A DNA stretch of 36,359 nucleotides. Origin: an uncultured Clostridia bacterium (GTDB taxonomy: Bacteria; Bacillota; Clostridia; TANB77; CAG-508). Of the stretch, positions 7,357 to 16,687 are shown piece after piece. Both the position numbers and the translations under genes were made by a program. The notes beneath the pieces are model-generated. The model was not told where the DNA came from and made no database searches. It saw only the letters and a list, made by a program, of their open reading frames with translations. The stretch is taken from contig CAKPDO010000014.1 of the NCBI GenBank assembly GCA_934148985.1, positions 1 to 36,359 on the forward strand, given 5' to 3'. Numbering within the stretch: the first letter of the stretch is position 1; every line of letters begins with the position of its first letter.

Positions 7357-9072
7357 TTATTTTATCCTATTCATTATATTTTTTTCATACTGACTAAAAG
7401 CATCTTCATTTAATAAAATATACAATAATTCTTTACTTCTTGATATAGCAACGTAGTTTAGTAGTTGGTTGCTCCTTTTGTTTAATTCATCTACATCACA
7501 CAATATTATTATAGGTGCTTCTAATCCTTTAAAACTATGTATTGTTGAAAAAGTTACTCCTTCTCCTTCCATAAACTCATCTATAAATTTTAATTTACAA
7601 ATATCTTTTAGAAAATTTTCGCCTCTAAATACACTGTTTTCAAATTTATATTTTGACAAAATAACTACCTTATTTAAGTCAATCCTATTTTCTTTTAGTT
7701 TTTTAATAATTTCTCTTATTTTTTCTTTCTGTTCTTCATTATCTTTATATTTGATATTTCTAACATCTTGTCCATAAATTACTTCATTTTTTGATTGCTC
7801 TATGCCTGTTAACAATTCATTTTGATATGATATTTGTTTAGTGTTTCTGCAATTATCATTTAATTTTTTTATTGTTGGTCTTATTTCCATTTTTATGTAT
7901 TCATAAACTTCTGTAAATTGTAAATTATATAAATTTTGTTCTGGGTCTAAGGCCATATACCAATTGCCATTTTTAAGACCTTTTTCTAACATTAAATCAA
8001 GTGTATCTATATAGTTATAATTTAAAAGGTCCTGAGCTTCGTCTATTATTAAAACATCTACCTTTTTATATTCATATTTCAAAAATGTACTTGGCAATTC
8101 TTTTTCAAAAAAATCTTTTTGTCCTTTGTTTTCTAAGTTGACTCCTATTTCTTTTAATTTTTTTATCAGATATGAATGTATTTGATATATTTCAATATTT
8201 TTTCTTATTTCCTCTTCTTCACTTTGCAATTTTTTATTTAGAAAATTCACTAATTTTCTGTTAAAGCATAAAAATAATACTTTTTTTCCTCCAATTGATT
8301 TCCTTATGGCTTGTTCATACAAAATAAGCGTTTTTCCTGTTCCACCGTTTCCCTTAAGTATAATTCTATCATTATCTTCCATATCTCTAAATGCTTCTTT
8401 TTGTTTTTCAGTTAGTTCTACTATTTGTTTTTCAATATCACCTATTTCTTTACTTAATGAATATACATAGCCAAAATCTTCTCTAAATAGTCTAGACAAT
8501 TTTTCTATGTCACTTTTTGACAATTCTCTTCTATAATAATGATAAATTTCATTATTTCTTTCGGCATAATATTTAAATACTTCTTTTATTATTGTTTCAA
8601 TATTATTTTTATCTAGCCTATTTTTATCTATAGTAATTTCTTTTTTGAATTCTATATCCTTTAAATTAAAATCTTCTATATCTGTAAATACAACTGCATT
8701 TGCAAATTGTGTTTTTATAATATTATCATGCTCACCTAATTTATTTTTTAAATATTTCATAAGTGAATACATGTTTCCTTCTACTTGTTCATATGGGCCC
8801 TCAGATTTTTTATTACTATTTCCATTTTTATCTGTAAATTTCCACATTCCATCTGTTCTTTCTACATATCCACCTTTTACTTCCAAGCATAAAATACCAT
8901 ATTTACAAACTACAACAAAATCAATTTCTCCTTTTATTTTGTTTACATGTTCTGGTAAATTTAATGAATGAAATACTATATAGCTATCATCTAATTTTTC
9001 TAATCTAAAAAATACGTTTTTTTCAGCTGAACTAGCTGTTTCGCTAATTATTCTTGGTATCATTTTTGCCAT
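7357..9072 (-). CDS. NERD nuclease-domain / UvrD-type helicase fusion
   Basis: 571 residues. The N-terminal NERD domain shows a PD-(D/E)xK-type site: Asp51 in GEIDFVV, then Glu64-x-Lys66 in CLEVKGG. A superfamily 1 helicase follows: Walker A LKGNGGTGKT (about 240-248), IIDEAQD (about 340), the VTFSTIHSFKGLEA motif and the final NYVAISRSKELLYILL. The predicted role is ATP-driven movement on DNA coupled to cleavage. The ATG overlaps the DrmB stop (TAATG), so translation is probably coupled. Class 2 DISARM normally has DrmC, a phospholipase-D nuclease, beside DrmAB; none is present, and I infer that this protein supplies the nuclease. NERD-helicases also occur alone, so direct partnership with DrmAB is unproven. 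Confidence 0.85.
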   Translation of the reverse strand: MAKMIPRIISETASSAEKNVFFRLEKLDDSYIVFHSLNLPEHVNKIKGEIDFVVVCKYGILCLEVKGGYVERTDGMWKFTDKNGNSNKKSEGPYEQVEGNMYSLMKYLKNKLGEHDNIIKTQFANAVVFTDIEDFNLKDIEFKKEITIDKNRLDKNNIETIIKEVFKYYAERNNEIYHYYRRELSKSDIEKLSRLFREDFGYVYSLSKEIGDIEKQIVELTEKQKEAFRDMEDNDRIILKGNGGTGKTLILYEQAIRKSIGGKKVLFLCFNRKLVNFLNKKLQSEEEEIRKNIEIYQIHSYLIKKLKEIGVNLENKGQKDFFEKELPSTFLKYEYKKVDVLIIDEAQDLLNYNYIDTLDLMLEKGLKNGNWYMALDPEQNLYNLQFTEVYEYIKMEIRPTIKKLNDNCRNTKQISYQNELLTGIEQSKNEVIYGQDVRNIKYKDNEEQKEKIREIIKKLKENRIDLNKVVILSKYKFENSVFRGENFLKDICKLKFIDEFMEGEGVTFSTIHSFKGLEAPIIILCDVDELNKRSNQLLNYVAISRSKELLYILLNEDAFSQYEKNIMNRIK

Positions 9073-10802
9073 TATTCTATTTCCTCGTTTTCATAAAATT
9101 TTCCAAAGAAGCCTATGCTTAAGTCCTCTAATCTTCCTCTAATACTAGCTCTATCTAACAATATATTTCTTAATTCACAGCTTGTTTCTGGCAACAATGT
9201 ACATGCATGACAAGCTGCAAAATTGGCATTTTTATATCCATGTAAATCTGCTTCTATACACAAAGGGTCAGTTGAGCACCATTCCATTCTATCTAGCATC
9301 CTTCTAAATATTACTTCTATTTTTTCCGTTTTTCCTTGTGCTACAAGCCCTCCTAAGCTGCCATCCGCATCACTTGAGGTCGTATACAATAATACTCCTG
9401 ACATATCTATTCCTTCATCATAAGTTGTATAAATTCTTTCTTTTATTGATGAAGCAGAATATCCACATTCAAAAGTCAATTCTTTTATCAAAGCATGTGC
9501 TAATGTGTGAATTAATATTGTTCTTGGACTTATTGTTTTTCTTAAGCTCCTAAAAATTCCTTCATCAGCTCTTTGTATTATCTTAGAATATCTATCTTGT
9601 ACACTTTTTCTTAGCTCCCATTCTTTTATTTTTTCTTCATTAAATTCAATAAAAATTCCTTCTCCTTTGTTTTCAAATGCGGGAAGCCAATCATGTTGTT
9701 CTTTTTTAAAGCTTACATATGTATCTTCATTAGTTACATCATAATTCGGATCTATTCTTTTAAATCCCACCTGCGCAATAACTTCAGTCATTTTGTTTAT
9801 TAATACTATTCTGTTTACATATTCTTTTAATAATTCAGGTACTTTTTCTTCTTTAGAATTAAAATTGTCCTCTTGATACTCTCTTCTTAAAGCCCTATAT
9901 TCATCTTCCATTGAGCCACTCCAGCCAATGCTCTTATTCATTTCGTCAAGTACATCTTCTAATGGCATATTTAAACTATTTGCTATTGCTTTTGCAAAAG
10001 TTTCTTTATTATCATCATTCATAAGAACTTTTAATTTTTCTAGTTCCTCAGTCAATCTATTATTCCATTGAGGAACTTCTATAGAACTTGCTGTTACAGG
10101 ATAGTACACTGATGATGAAGAACGTTGCAATACTCTTACTTCTTTATCACAATTTACATCTTTTTCATCTTCACCAAGCCAAGGCTTATCTCCACAACAT
10201 TGATATTTAAATCTTTTAGGGTCAAATATTCCATCTAAGTTTCTATGTGCTCCACAATTACATTGGATTAAAATTGCTTCTAATCCTGCAGAAGTACCTG
10301 TTTCACTTATTTTCATTTCTTCTTTGCAATTGGTACTTCCTCCGTGTACCCAATATCTATATGGAAAATCTGCTATATGACCATTTTCACATGCAATAAC
10401 AAATCTTGATGGTATAATTGGAGTTTTATTATTGCATGTGCATTTCCATTTTCCGTCAGATGCGACTATAAAATCTCTTATTTCTCCTAACTTTTTACAA
10501 ACAGGACAATATCCCCATTTTGGAAACTGATATGCTAATATATCTCTTTGTTGTATTTCTGTTCCATCTTCAAATCTTATTGATTTTTTATGTGGAGGTG
10601 TCACAAAATATTTTACACCTAACAATCTTTCTAATTTTGGACTATGTAATATATCTTTATCTTTGTCATAATTCTCCCATTTTGAAATTCCTGACAAAAT
10701 GACTGAGCCTTTTTTCAAATCGATAATTGAGCCAGGCCCTGCTCCTAAAATAATTTGACTTTTTCTAAGATTTCCTCTTATATTTCCTTTATTTTCCATC
10801 AT
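9072..10802 (-). CDS. drmB: DrmB-like DISARM protein (DUF1998)
   Basis: 576 residues. The C-terminal part (about 430-570) carries the DUF1998 signature: HTLAHALIKELTFECGYSAS, LYTTSSDADGSLGGL and then the Cys cluster DPLC, ACHACTLLPETSCE, probably a zinc site. Several further CxxC pairs in the N-terminal half (CPVCKKLG, CTCN, CNCGAH, CCGD) indicate more zinc binding. In DISARM, DrmB forms a complex with the DrmA helicase and is required for defence; it has no known catalytic activity. Its ATG overlaps the DrmA stop by one base (TAATG), with AAAGGA just ahead, the usual sign of a stoichiometric pair. DUF1998 also occurs in unrelated helicase-linked proteins, but the adjacent DrmA-like gene makes DrmB the best fit. 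Confidence 0.88.
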   Translation of the reverse strand: MMENKGNIRGNLRKSQIILGAGPGSIIDLKKGSVILSGISKWENYDKDKDILHSPKLERLLGVKYFVTPPHKKSIRFEDGTEIQQRDILAYQFPKWGYCPVCKKLGEIRDFIVASDGKWKCTCNNKTPIIPSRFVIACENGHIADFPYRYWVHGGSTNCKEEMKISETGTSAGLEAILIQCNCGAHRNLDGIFDPKRFKYQCCGDKPWLGEDEKDVNCDKEVRVLQRSSSSVYYPVTASSIEVPQWNNRLTEELEKLKVLMNDDNKETFAKAIANSLNMPLEDVLDEMNKSIGWSGSMEDEYRALRREYQEDNFNSKEEKVPELLKEYVNRIVLINKMTEVIAQVGFKRIDPNYDVTNEDTYVSFKKEQHDWLPAFENKGEGIFIEFNEEKIKEWELRKSVQDRYSKIIQRADEGIFRSLRKTISPRTILIHTLAHALIKELTFECGYSASSIKERIYTTYDEGIDMSGVLLYTTSSDADGSLGGLVAQGKTEKIEVIFRRMLDRMEWCSTDPLCIEADLHGYKNANFAACHACTLLPETSCELRNILLDRASIRGRLEDLSIGFFGKFYENEEIE

Positions 10803-13800
10803 TATTCATTATCCTTTACATATATATTTGAAGCTGTATCAACATTTCTCATTGAATTTAGTGTTTTAAATCCTGCTGATTTCGTAACTTCGTCTTCTGT
10901 ATTTACCAATAATTCCTTATTAATATTTTTCTTTTCATTTTTCACATATCCTAAACCAGACGATATGCTTTCCCATTTTTCAATTATTTTATTTAATTCT
11001 TTTTCTACTTCTTCTCTCTTTTCCGGAGCAATGTCTTCTGCCCTTTTTAAGATTACACTTTTAAATTCATTAATTTGTTCCATATATTTGCCCACTTGAG
11101 ATGCACCTTCATTAGAATTCATTTCTCCTATTAATTGCCTAGCTAAACTAATTATTATACTATGCAAAGCCTTTTCTCTAGCCATATTAGCAAAAGGTGT
11201 TACACTTGTCGCTTCCACATATTTATATATGTTAGAATGGTATCTTATAAATTGTTCATAATGAGAAATATCCCTTGATTTACTCGAATTATACATTGTT
11301 ATCACTATTGATGGCGTTTTTCTTCCAACCCTACTACTAGCTTGAATGTATTCTGCGTTTAACTTTGGTTGTCCATTTATAATCATCAAGTTTAACCTAT
11401 CAATATCTATTCCAACAGATATCATGTTTGTAGCTAAAATATAATTATATGCAGGATTTGCTCCATCTTCATCTATAAAATGTTTATTTTCTATATTTTT
11501 TAATATTTCTCCAATCCTAGCATTATTGGCATTTCTACTTGTTAATTCTTCATAACGTGAAAAATGTGCATGCATTTTTTTAGGTTCATCTTCCATTATA
11601 TTTTTAAATTTGTTATTTACTAAATATTTATATCTTCCGTCAACGTCGTTTCTTATTTGAACAACAGCTCCTCCAAGTTCTTTAATACTATTAAAATATC
11701 CAACTAATGTCCAAAAACTATCCACAATTTCTTCATCATAAATTCCTAACTGTTCTATATATTTTACAGCATAAAATAATGCTGAATATACACGAATTAA
11801 TAAAGTAGTTTGTGTTACATTGTTTGAAATAACACCCAAATATAGTCTAGATGCTTTTTCAGTTTCATTGCCTTCTCTTGCAAAAAATGAATTTTTTATA
11901 TCTCTAATTTGTGTTGGGAAAATACAATTTTTTCTATCATATAATGCTTTAACTTGTAAATCTGAATTTCTTATTGTTGCTGTTGAAGCAATTATTTTTG
12001 GTCTCATATTGTTTTTCTTGAACAATTCATCTAATATAATTTCGTATAATCCATCTATTGTTCCAAGAGGTCCTGCAATTAAATGAAGTTCATCTTGAAT
12101 TATTAATTCTGGTGGTAAAATTTCATCATCATCTATTCCAAAAAGTGTTCTCACTCTTGCTTTCCATGGAATTCTAGCATATTTATCAATTGTACTAAAA
12201 AGTAAAGTTGGCCTATGTATATATACTTCATCATCAACTATGTAAATTGGTAAAGCTTCTTTAAATTCACATTTTCCACACTTTATTGCTATTCTATCTA
12301 CTGGAGTTGTGTCATATTGCATTGGCTTAATTTTTTGCTTACACCATGGGCATTCTTTTATTAAACATGGGTCATTTTCTCTTGTTTTTCCTGCTGTTTC
12401 TATAAAAGCTCTAATTTGTCTTTTTTGGTCCTCTAATTTATTTTTTGTAAGTTCTCCAACCCATAATCCTATAGATATCTCCTCTGTCCCCAATAAACCG
12501 ATATTATCTCTTCTTATTAATTCGCAAGCACATATAAGAGTAGACGCTCTTTGAAACTGCTGCAAAGTTAATAATCTTAAAGTATATCTCATTATTGCAG
12601 TTACACCTGCACCACTTCTTCCTTCTTTTACTTCTCTCATTCTTCTTAAAAATATTGTAAATGCTATAACACCCAAATAAGCCTCTGTTTTTCCTCCTCC
12701 TGTAGGGAACCAAAGTAAGTCAACTATTTGCCTATTTTCATTAGAAGGGTCTATTATTCCATCTATAGAAAGTAAAATAAATGCTATCTGAAATGTAAAC
12801 CAAGAACAATCCTCTTTTTCCATATGCTTTTTCTGTACCATTTGCTTCATCATTGCTAAATTCATAAATTGAAATGCTTTATAAGCCATCTCATCTTTTC
12901 TTAACAATTCTATAGTATGTTTCATTCTACTACATATTTCATTTGCCTTACTGATATTTATGTTTAATATTTCAACTTCTTGTTCTGTCAAACCCTCATT
13001 ATCTTTCTGTTTTTCAAGCCATTTTTCATAGCTTAAAATAAATTTTTCAAGTTCTTTACATACATCTTCCTTTTCTGCTATATATAGATAATACATCTTT
13101 CTAAAATTTTGTATTCCATTACTTGCCTCTTGGCTATCTAATTCTATTTCTTGATTTGGAACCATTTGCTTTGCCTTATACATTGGTATTCGTTCTATCC
13201 AAATTTTATTTACAATCTTACTTTCATAATCCCACATTGCTGAACATCCATGACCTATTGCTATATTTTTATTATCACTATACAATAAATCTAGATTTCT
13301 AATTTCATAGTCACTAGCATATTTTCCATTTATTTTTTTCTCAATAAATTCACCTTTTCCTTCAATTTCTAGCTGTAACTCAATCTGAAAAAAAGCTTTT
13401 TGACATATTCTTGATACATTTTTTCTATTTGGTTCCACATTTGTATTAATAACTGTTACTGTTATAGTTTTTGTACCATCTTTAAAGATTTTATTAATAT
13501 AAATTTTTATTTGCAAACCTTCTTCAATTTCTATTTTTTTACTCTCGCTTATATCTATTTTTCTTTCTATACTTTTAGGTATTCTTTGCCACTTTTCCGT
13601 ATAATAAATTTTCTTTTCATCTTCATTTTTTTGTTCTTTATTATCTTCCATTTTTATGTATTTTGCATATTTCAAAATTAAATTTAATTCTTTTTGTTCT
13701 GCCCTTACATTAAAAGAAATTCCCATACTTGATTGCTTTTCTACATTTTGAAAATTTACTCCATCTTCTTGCTGCTCTAAATCCGAATATTCCCTAGTAT

Positions 13801-14017
13801 CTTTATTTTCATCTGGGTTCAATTGCAATACAATCATATCCTCATCTTCGCTATTCATCTGTCCTTGAGGATATATTATTCCTAGGCAATAGCTTTCATC
13901 TGGTCTATTTCCCTCAATAATTTCATCCTCTTTTACTGGCCCTATAAGTTCTTTTCTTAGTATATCAACAATTGTATTTCTTGCATCTTCAAATTTTTCT
14001 ATATCCATTTTTTCCAC
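10802..14017 (-). CDS. drmA: DrmA-like DISARM helicase
   Basis: 1071 residues, a large superfamily 2 helicase that in DISARM binds DNA with DrmB and acts against incoming unmethylated phage DNA. Visible motifs: Walker A FPTGGGKTEAYLG (about 436-448), DExH box IIQDELHLIAGPLG (about 640), TSTAT-like IIASTATIRN, ISVGIDIDR (about 865) and the arginine-finger motif QASSRVGRKTPS. A zinc-finger-like CPWC...CGKC insert lies at about 556-580. The acidic N-terminal 400 residues have no motif that I recognise, as is usual for DrmA. It starts 12 nt after the UvrD-like gene ends. The PTGGGKTEAYLG and SVGIDIDRLN motifs are highly characteristic, so the family call is strong; anti-phage activity is inferred. 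Confidence 0.9.
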   Translation of the reverse strand: MEKMDIEKFEDARNTIVDILRKELIGPVKEDEIIEGNRPDESYCLGIIYPQGQMNSEDEDMIVLQLNPDENKDTREYSDLEQQEDGVNFQNVEKQSSMGISFNVRAEQKELNLILKYAKYIKMEDNKEQKNEDEKKIYYTEKWQRIPKSIERKIDISESKKIEIEEGLQIKIYINKIFKDGTKTITVTVINTNVEPNRKNVSRICQKAFFQIELQLEIEGKGEFIEKKINGKYASDYEIRNLDLLYSDNKNIAIGHGCSAMWDYESKIVNKIWIERIPMYKAKQMVPNQEIELDSQEASNGIQNFRKMYYLYIAEKEDVCKELEKFILSYEKWLEKQKDNEGLTEQEVEILNINISKANEICSRMKHTIELLRKDEMAYKAFQFMNLAMMKQMVQKKHMEKEDCSWFTFQIAFILLSIDGIIDPSNENRQIVDLLWFPTGGGKTEAYLGVIAFTIFLRRMREVKEGRSGAGVTAIMRYTLRLLTLQQFQRASTLICACELIRRDNIGLLGTEEISIGLWVGELTKNKLEDQKRQIRAFIETAGKTRENDPCLIKECPWCKQKIKPMQYDTTPVDRIAIKCGKCEFKEALPIYIVDDEVYIHRPTLLFSTIDKYARIPWKARVRTLFGIDDDEILPPELIIQDELHLIAGPLGTIDGLYEIILDELFKKNNMRPKIIASTATIRNSDLQVKALYDRKNCIFPTQIRDIKNSFFAREGNETEKASRLYLGVISNNVTQTTLLIRVYSALFYAVKYIEQLGIYDEEIVDSFWTLVGYFNSIKELGGAVVQIRNDVDGRYKYLVNNKFKNIMEDEPKKMHAHFSRYEELTSRNANNARIGEILKNIENKHFIDEDGANPAYNYILATNMISVGIDIDRLNLMIINGQPKLNAEYIQASSRVGRKTPSIVITMYNSSKSRDISHYEQFIRYHSNIYKYVEATSVTPFANMAREKALHSIIISLARQLIGEMNSNEGASQVGKYMEQINEFKSVILKRAEDIAPEKREEVEKELNKIIEKWESISSGLGYVKNEKKNINKELLVNTEDEVTKSAGFKTLNSMRNVDTASNIYVKDNE

Positions 14018-14029
14018 CTTTTTTATACC

Positions 14030-15859
14030 TTAAAATCTTAATTCTCCAAATCCTTCTAATCTAATTCCTACCCATAATCCTGTATCTCTATATGGCAATT
14101 CATATTTATCTTCAATAAAATCAGGGAATTTTGCAATAGTTATTACTTCTTTAACTCTTACATTTCTATATTCTATAACATCTTTTTCTACATACTTCCA
14201 TCCATTTGAATTTAATACCACTTTGCTATATAAATCACTTACATTAGCTGTTCCTATTTTCCTTTCATTATGATATATATAAAATATATCATCTTGTTTT
14301 TTTAAATTTATGAAGTCCCCTTCTTTTACATTTTTCATGATATATTCTTGATTTTGCGCAACATTTCCAACTACTTCTGAATCAATAAAACTTTCATCGT
14401 TTATATCACCATCTAAACCAATTTCTATTTTTCTAATCTTTTTAAACCATTTTTTTCTATTTTTTTGACTTTTTCTATTTGCATATTCATAGTATCGTTC
14501 TTGGTTTCTATCACTATAAGATTTAAAATATATCCAATTCATTTCTTGATTATATTTATAGCAGTTTTCTTTTGCTCTTGTTATAGCCACATATAACAAC
14601 CTTGCATTATCAAACACTTCTTTTGCTGGTTTCTTTTGAACAAAATCCCATTCATTACAATTTAAATAAACTTCATCATATTCTCTTCCCTTTGCCTTAT
14701 GAATTGTCGAAACTATAAGTTTATTTTTTTCTTTGTTAAAATCATCTGGATAATCTCCTTTATCAGTAATCAAATTTTCCTTTAATATCTGTAAGTTTAA
14801 TTCTTCTGGAGTATAATCAATAATTTTTTCGATATTTTCTATTTTTTTACAATATTTCCAATATTCTTCAGTATTTTGCACATCTAATCTTTTTCTTACT
14901 CTATCTTCAAAATTCTGCTTGGTTATAACCATATTCATATAATCTGATAATATATAGGCTATCCATGCTGGAAATGTTAACTCATTTGCATATTTTTGGA
15001 TCTTATATGGTACATCTTTCAACCTTGACGTTATTTCATACACTTCTCCATTTTTTCTTGTAAGAATAGCAATTTTTTTATTTCCAATTTCTTCAATAGC
15101 TTTCTCTTCAAATTCATCAGTTATATATTTTCTTATGATTTCATTTATTTTATCAGGATTTTCCCTATTTCTTTTTATTAATACTCTCATTAATATATTC
15201 TTAGTTTTATTGGTTACATTTTTTACCCTATGTTGTCCATTATACTCCACTTCTTTACAATCTTTATGCATATCTTTAATCTTAAAAATCATTTCATCTG
15301 ACGTCATCTCGTTTGCTTGGTAGTTATAAATTGCTTGATATTCATCACCATATAATGAAAATCCACATGTTTTATTTACACTTAATAATTCTACTATAAA
15401 TTTTGCTCTAACCCCTACAATATCTTGAAATTCATCTATTATTATATGTTTTAACGAATTTATCTGAAGTATTAAATTATATTTTTTTTGCTTTTTTTCA
15501 TGTAAAATTAGATTTGTTACATATTCTATTCTTTCATCATAATCCATTTTAGTAAATTTTTCTTTATAGTTATCTTCTAGTTCTCTAATTACCCATGAGC
15601 AAAAAGAATCAATAGTTCTAATATCAATTCTATTTCTTATTCCAGTTTCTTTTTCAACTCTTTCTTTTATTTCTTTTACTGCTGCTCTTGAAAAACAAAT
15701 AACCAAAATATCATTTAATTTTGCAAGATGATTGTTACAAATATATATTAACTTTTGTATAATGGTTTCTGTTTTTCCAGAACCTGGAGGTGCATTAACT
15801 ATTACTTTTTCATTTAAGTTTCTTTCTACTTCTCTCTTTTGTTCTTCTTCTAATTCCAT
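14030..15859 (-). CDS. UvrD/Rep-like superfamily 1 helicase, first gene of the DISARM-like operon
   Basis: 609 residues. Walker A APPGSGKTETI (23-33), an FSRAAVKEI motif Ia, Walker B IIDEFQDIVG (about 140), GDEYQAIYNYQ (motif III), VSTIHKAKGREYDEVYL (motif V) and LLYVAITRAKENC (motif VI) make it a UvrD-like 3'-5' DNA translocase or helicase. It is shorter than UvrD or PcrA. The last ~150 residues are a separate domain without helicase motifs and of unknown role; no nuclease motif is evident there. GGAG lies 5 nt before the ATG, downstream of a good promoter. Classical class 2 DISARM has drmE at this kind of position; I see no resemblance to DrmE and treat this as a variant component. Confidence 0.85.
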   Translation of the reverse strand: MELEEEQKREVERNLNEKVIVNAPPGSGKTETIIQKLIYICNNHLAKLNDILVICFSRAAVKEIKERVEKETGIRNRIDIRTIDSFCSWVIRELEDNYKEKFTKMDYDERIEYVTNLILHEKKQKKYNLILQINSLKHIIIDEFQDIVGVRAKFIVELLSVNKTCGFSLYGDEYQAIYNYQANEMTSDEMIFKIKDMHKDCKEVEYNGQHRVKNVTNKTKNILMRVLIKRNRENPDKINEIIRKYITDEFEEKAIEEIGNKKIAILTRKNGEVYEITSRLKDVPYKIQKYANELTFPAWIAYILSDYMNMVITKQNFEDRVRKRLDVQNTEEYWKYCKKIENIEKIIDYTPEELNLQILKENLITDKGDYPDDFNKEKNKLIVSTIHKAKGREYDEVYLNCNEWDFVQKKPAKEVFDNARLLYVAITRAKENCYKYNQEMNWIYFKSYSDRNQERYYEYANRKSQKNRKKWFKKIRKIEIGLDGDINDESFIDSEVVGNVAQNQEYIMKNVKEGDFINLKKQDDIFYIYHNERKIGTANVSDLYSKVVLNSNGWKYVEKDVIEYRNVRVKEVITIAKFPDFIEDKYELPYRDTGLWVGIRLEGFGELRF

Positions 15860-15891
15860 TTTTTCTCCATTTTCTACTATTTTTTAATGTA

Positions 15892-15920
15892 TTTATATCA
15901 CATCTTAATTTTTTTCTCAA
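15892..15920 (-). promoter_or_regulatory. Sigma-A promoter of the DISARM-like operon
   Basis: On the minus strand: TTGAGA (plus-strand 15915-15920), a 17-nt spacer ending in TGTGA, then TATAAA (15892-15897). The TGA before the -10 makes it an extended -10. It lies about 33 nt before the UvrD-like start and after the rubrerythrin terminator, so the operon has its own promoter. Confidence 0.65.
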
Positions 15921-15969
15921 TATAAAATGACAATTTTTTTATCATACTTTCAAGAAATTTTTTAGACAT

Positions 15970-16003
15970 AAAAAATCCCCAGAAACCAACTGGTTTCCAA
16001 GGA
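15970..16003 (-). terminator. Rho-independent terminator of rubrerythrin
   Basis: On the minus strand a 12-bp stem with some G-U pairs (TCCTTGGAAACC with GGTTTCTGGGGA, loop AGTT) is followed by six Ts. It starts about 10 nt after the rubrerythrin stop. Confidence 0.9.
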
Positions 16004-16011
16004 CCTTAATC

Positions 16012-16545
16012 TTAATAATTTTCAGCCTTAATTTCAAAAAATGCCTTAGGATGATTACAAACAGGACAAACTTCTGGAGCCTTAGTTCCAACAACAATAT
16101 GTCCACAATTTCTGCACTTCCAAATTTTAACTTCTCCAGCTTCAAAAACCTTTCCATCTTCAACATTTTCTAATAATTTTTTAAATCTTTCTTCATGTTC
16201 TTTTTCTATTTTACCAACAGCTTCAAATAAATAAGCTAATCTGTCAAATCCTTCTTCCTTGGCTGTTTTAGCAAATTCATCATACATATCTGTCCATTCA
16301 TAATTTTCACCGTCAGCTGCCGCTTTTAAATTATCCGCTGTATTTCCTATTCCACCTAATTCTTTAAACCATATTTTTGCATGCTCTTTTTCATTTTGAG
16401 CTGTTTCTTCAAATATTGCTGCAATTTGTTCAAATCCATCTTTTCTTGCTTGACTTGCAAAATAAGAATATTTATTTCTAGCCTGTGATTCTCCAGCAAA
16501 TGCTGCCTTTAAATTAGCTTCTGTTTTTGTTCCTTTTAAATCCAT
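16012..16545 (-). CDS. rbr: Rubrerythrin
   Basis: 177 residues, a cytosolic non-heme iron peroxidase that reduces hydrogen peroxide in anaerobes. The N-terminal ferritin-like four-helix bundle carries the diiron ligands in the ExxH-type patterns AFAGESQARNKY, ETAQNEKEHAKIW and EAVGKIEKEHEERF. A C-terminal rubredoxin-like domain binds one iron through WKCRNCGH and CPVCNHPKAFF. Length and domain order match classical rubrerythrin exactly. It is monocistronic, with AGGAGGT and a good promoter ahead and a strong terminator behind. Its presence supports an anaerobic or microaerophilic host. Confidence 0.97.
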   Translation of the reverse strand: MDLKGTKTEANLKAAFAGESQARNKYSYFASQARKDGFEQIAAIFEETAQNEKEHAKIWFKELGGIGNTADNLKAAADGENYEWTDMYDEFAKTAKEEGFDRLAYLFEAVGKIEKEHEERFKKLLENVEDGKVFEAGEVKIWKCRNCGHIVVGTKAPEVCPVCNHPKAFFEIKAENY

Positions 16546-16574
16546 TTTTATAGTACCTCCTAAATTTTTTATTT

Positions 16575-16602
16575 ATTATATCACATTTTTTTGTTTTTAC
16601 AA
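16575..16602 (-). promoter_or_regulatory. Rubrerythrin promoter
   Basis: Minus strand: TTGTAA (16597-16602), 16-nt spacer, TATAAT (16575-16580), with TGA directly before the -10. It is followed by the TAGGAGGT ribosome site. No PerR-type operator is obvious. Confidence 0.75.
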
Positions 16603-16622
16603 GTTTTATTTTTAATTATTTA

Positions 16623-16651
16623 TTGACATATTTGGAAGCTTTTAGTAAAAT
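16623..16651 (+). promoter_or_regulatory. Promoter of the DUF1064 gene
   Basis: Perfect TTGACA (16623-16628), 17-nt spacer, TAAAAT (16646-16651), about 37 nt before the ATG; AAAGGA serves as the ribosome site. It diverges from the rubrerythrin promoter. Confidence 0.75.
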
Positions 16652-16687
16652 ATTTGTTTGTAAGGTACAAAGAAAGGATAAAATATT

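Larger units (their letters stand above)
5970..15859 (-). other. DISARM-like defence operon (variant, no drmC)
   Basis: Five genes on one strand with gaps of +12, -1, -1 and +19 nt form one transcription unit from the promoter at 15892-15920. Order of transcription: UvrD-like helicase, DrmA-like, DrmB-like, NERD-helicase, C5-methyltransferase. The DrmA/DrmB pair plus a 5mC methylase matches class 2 DISARM; the missing DrmC and DrmE and the two superfamily 1 helicases do not. Nuclease debris and mobile-element remnants border the 3' side. Confidence 0.8.

Noticed and set aside
15942..16166. Minus-strand frame overlapping the rubrerythrin C-terminus
   Set aside because: It lies in another frame of a clear rubrerythrin gene and runs through its terminator.
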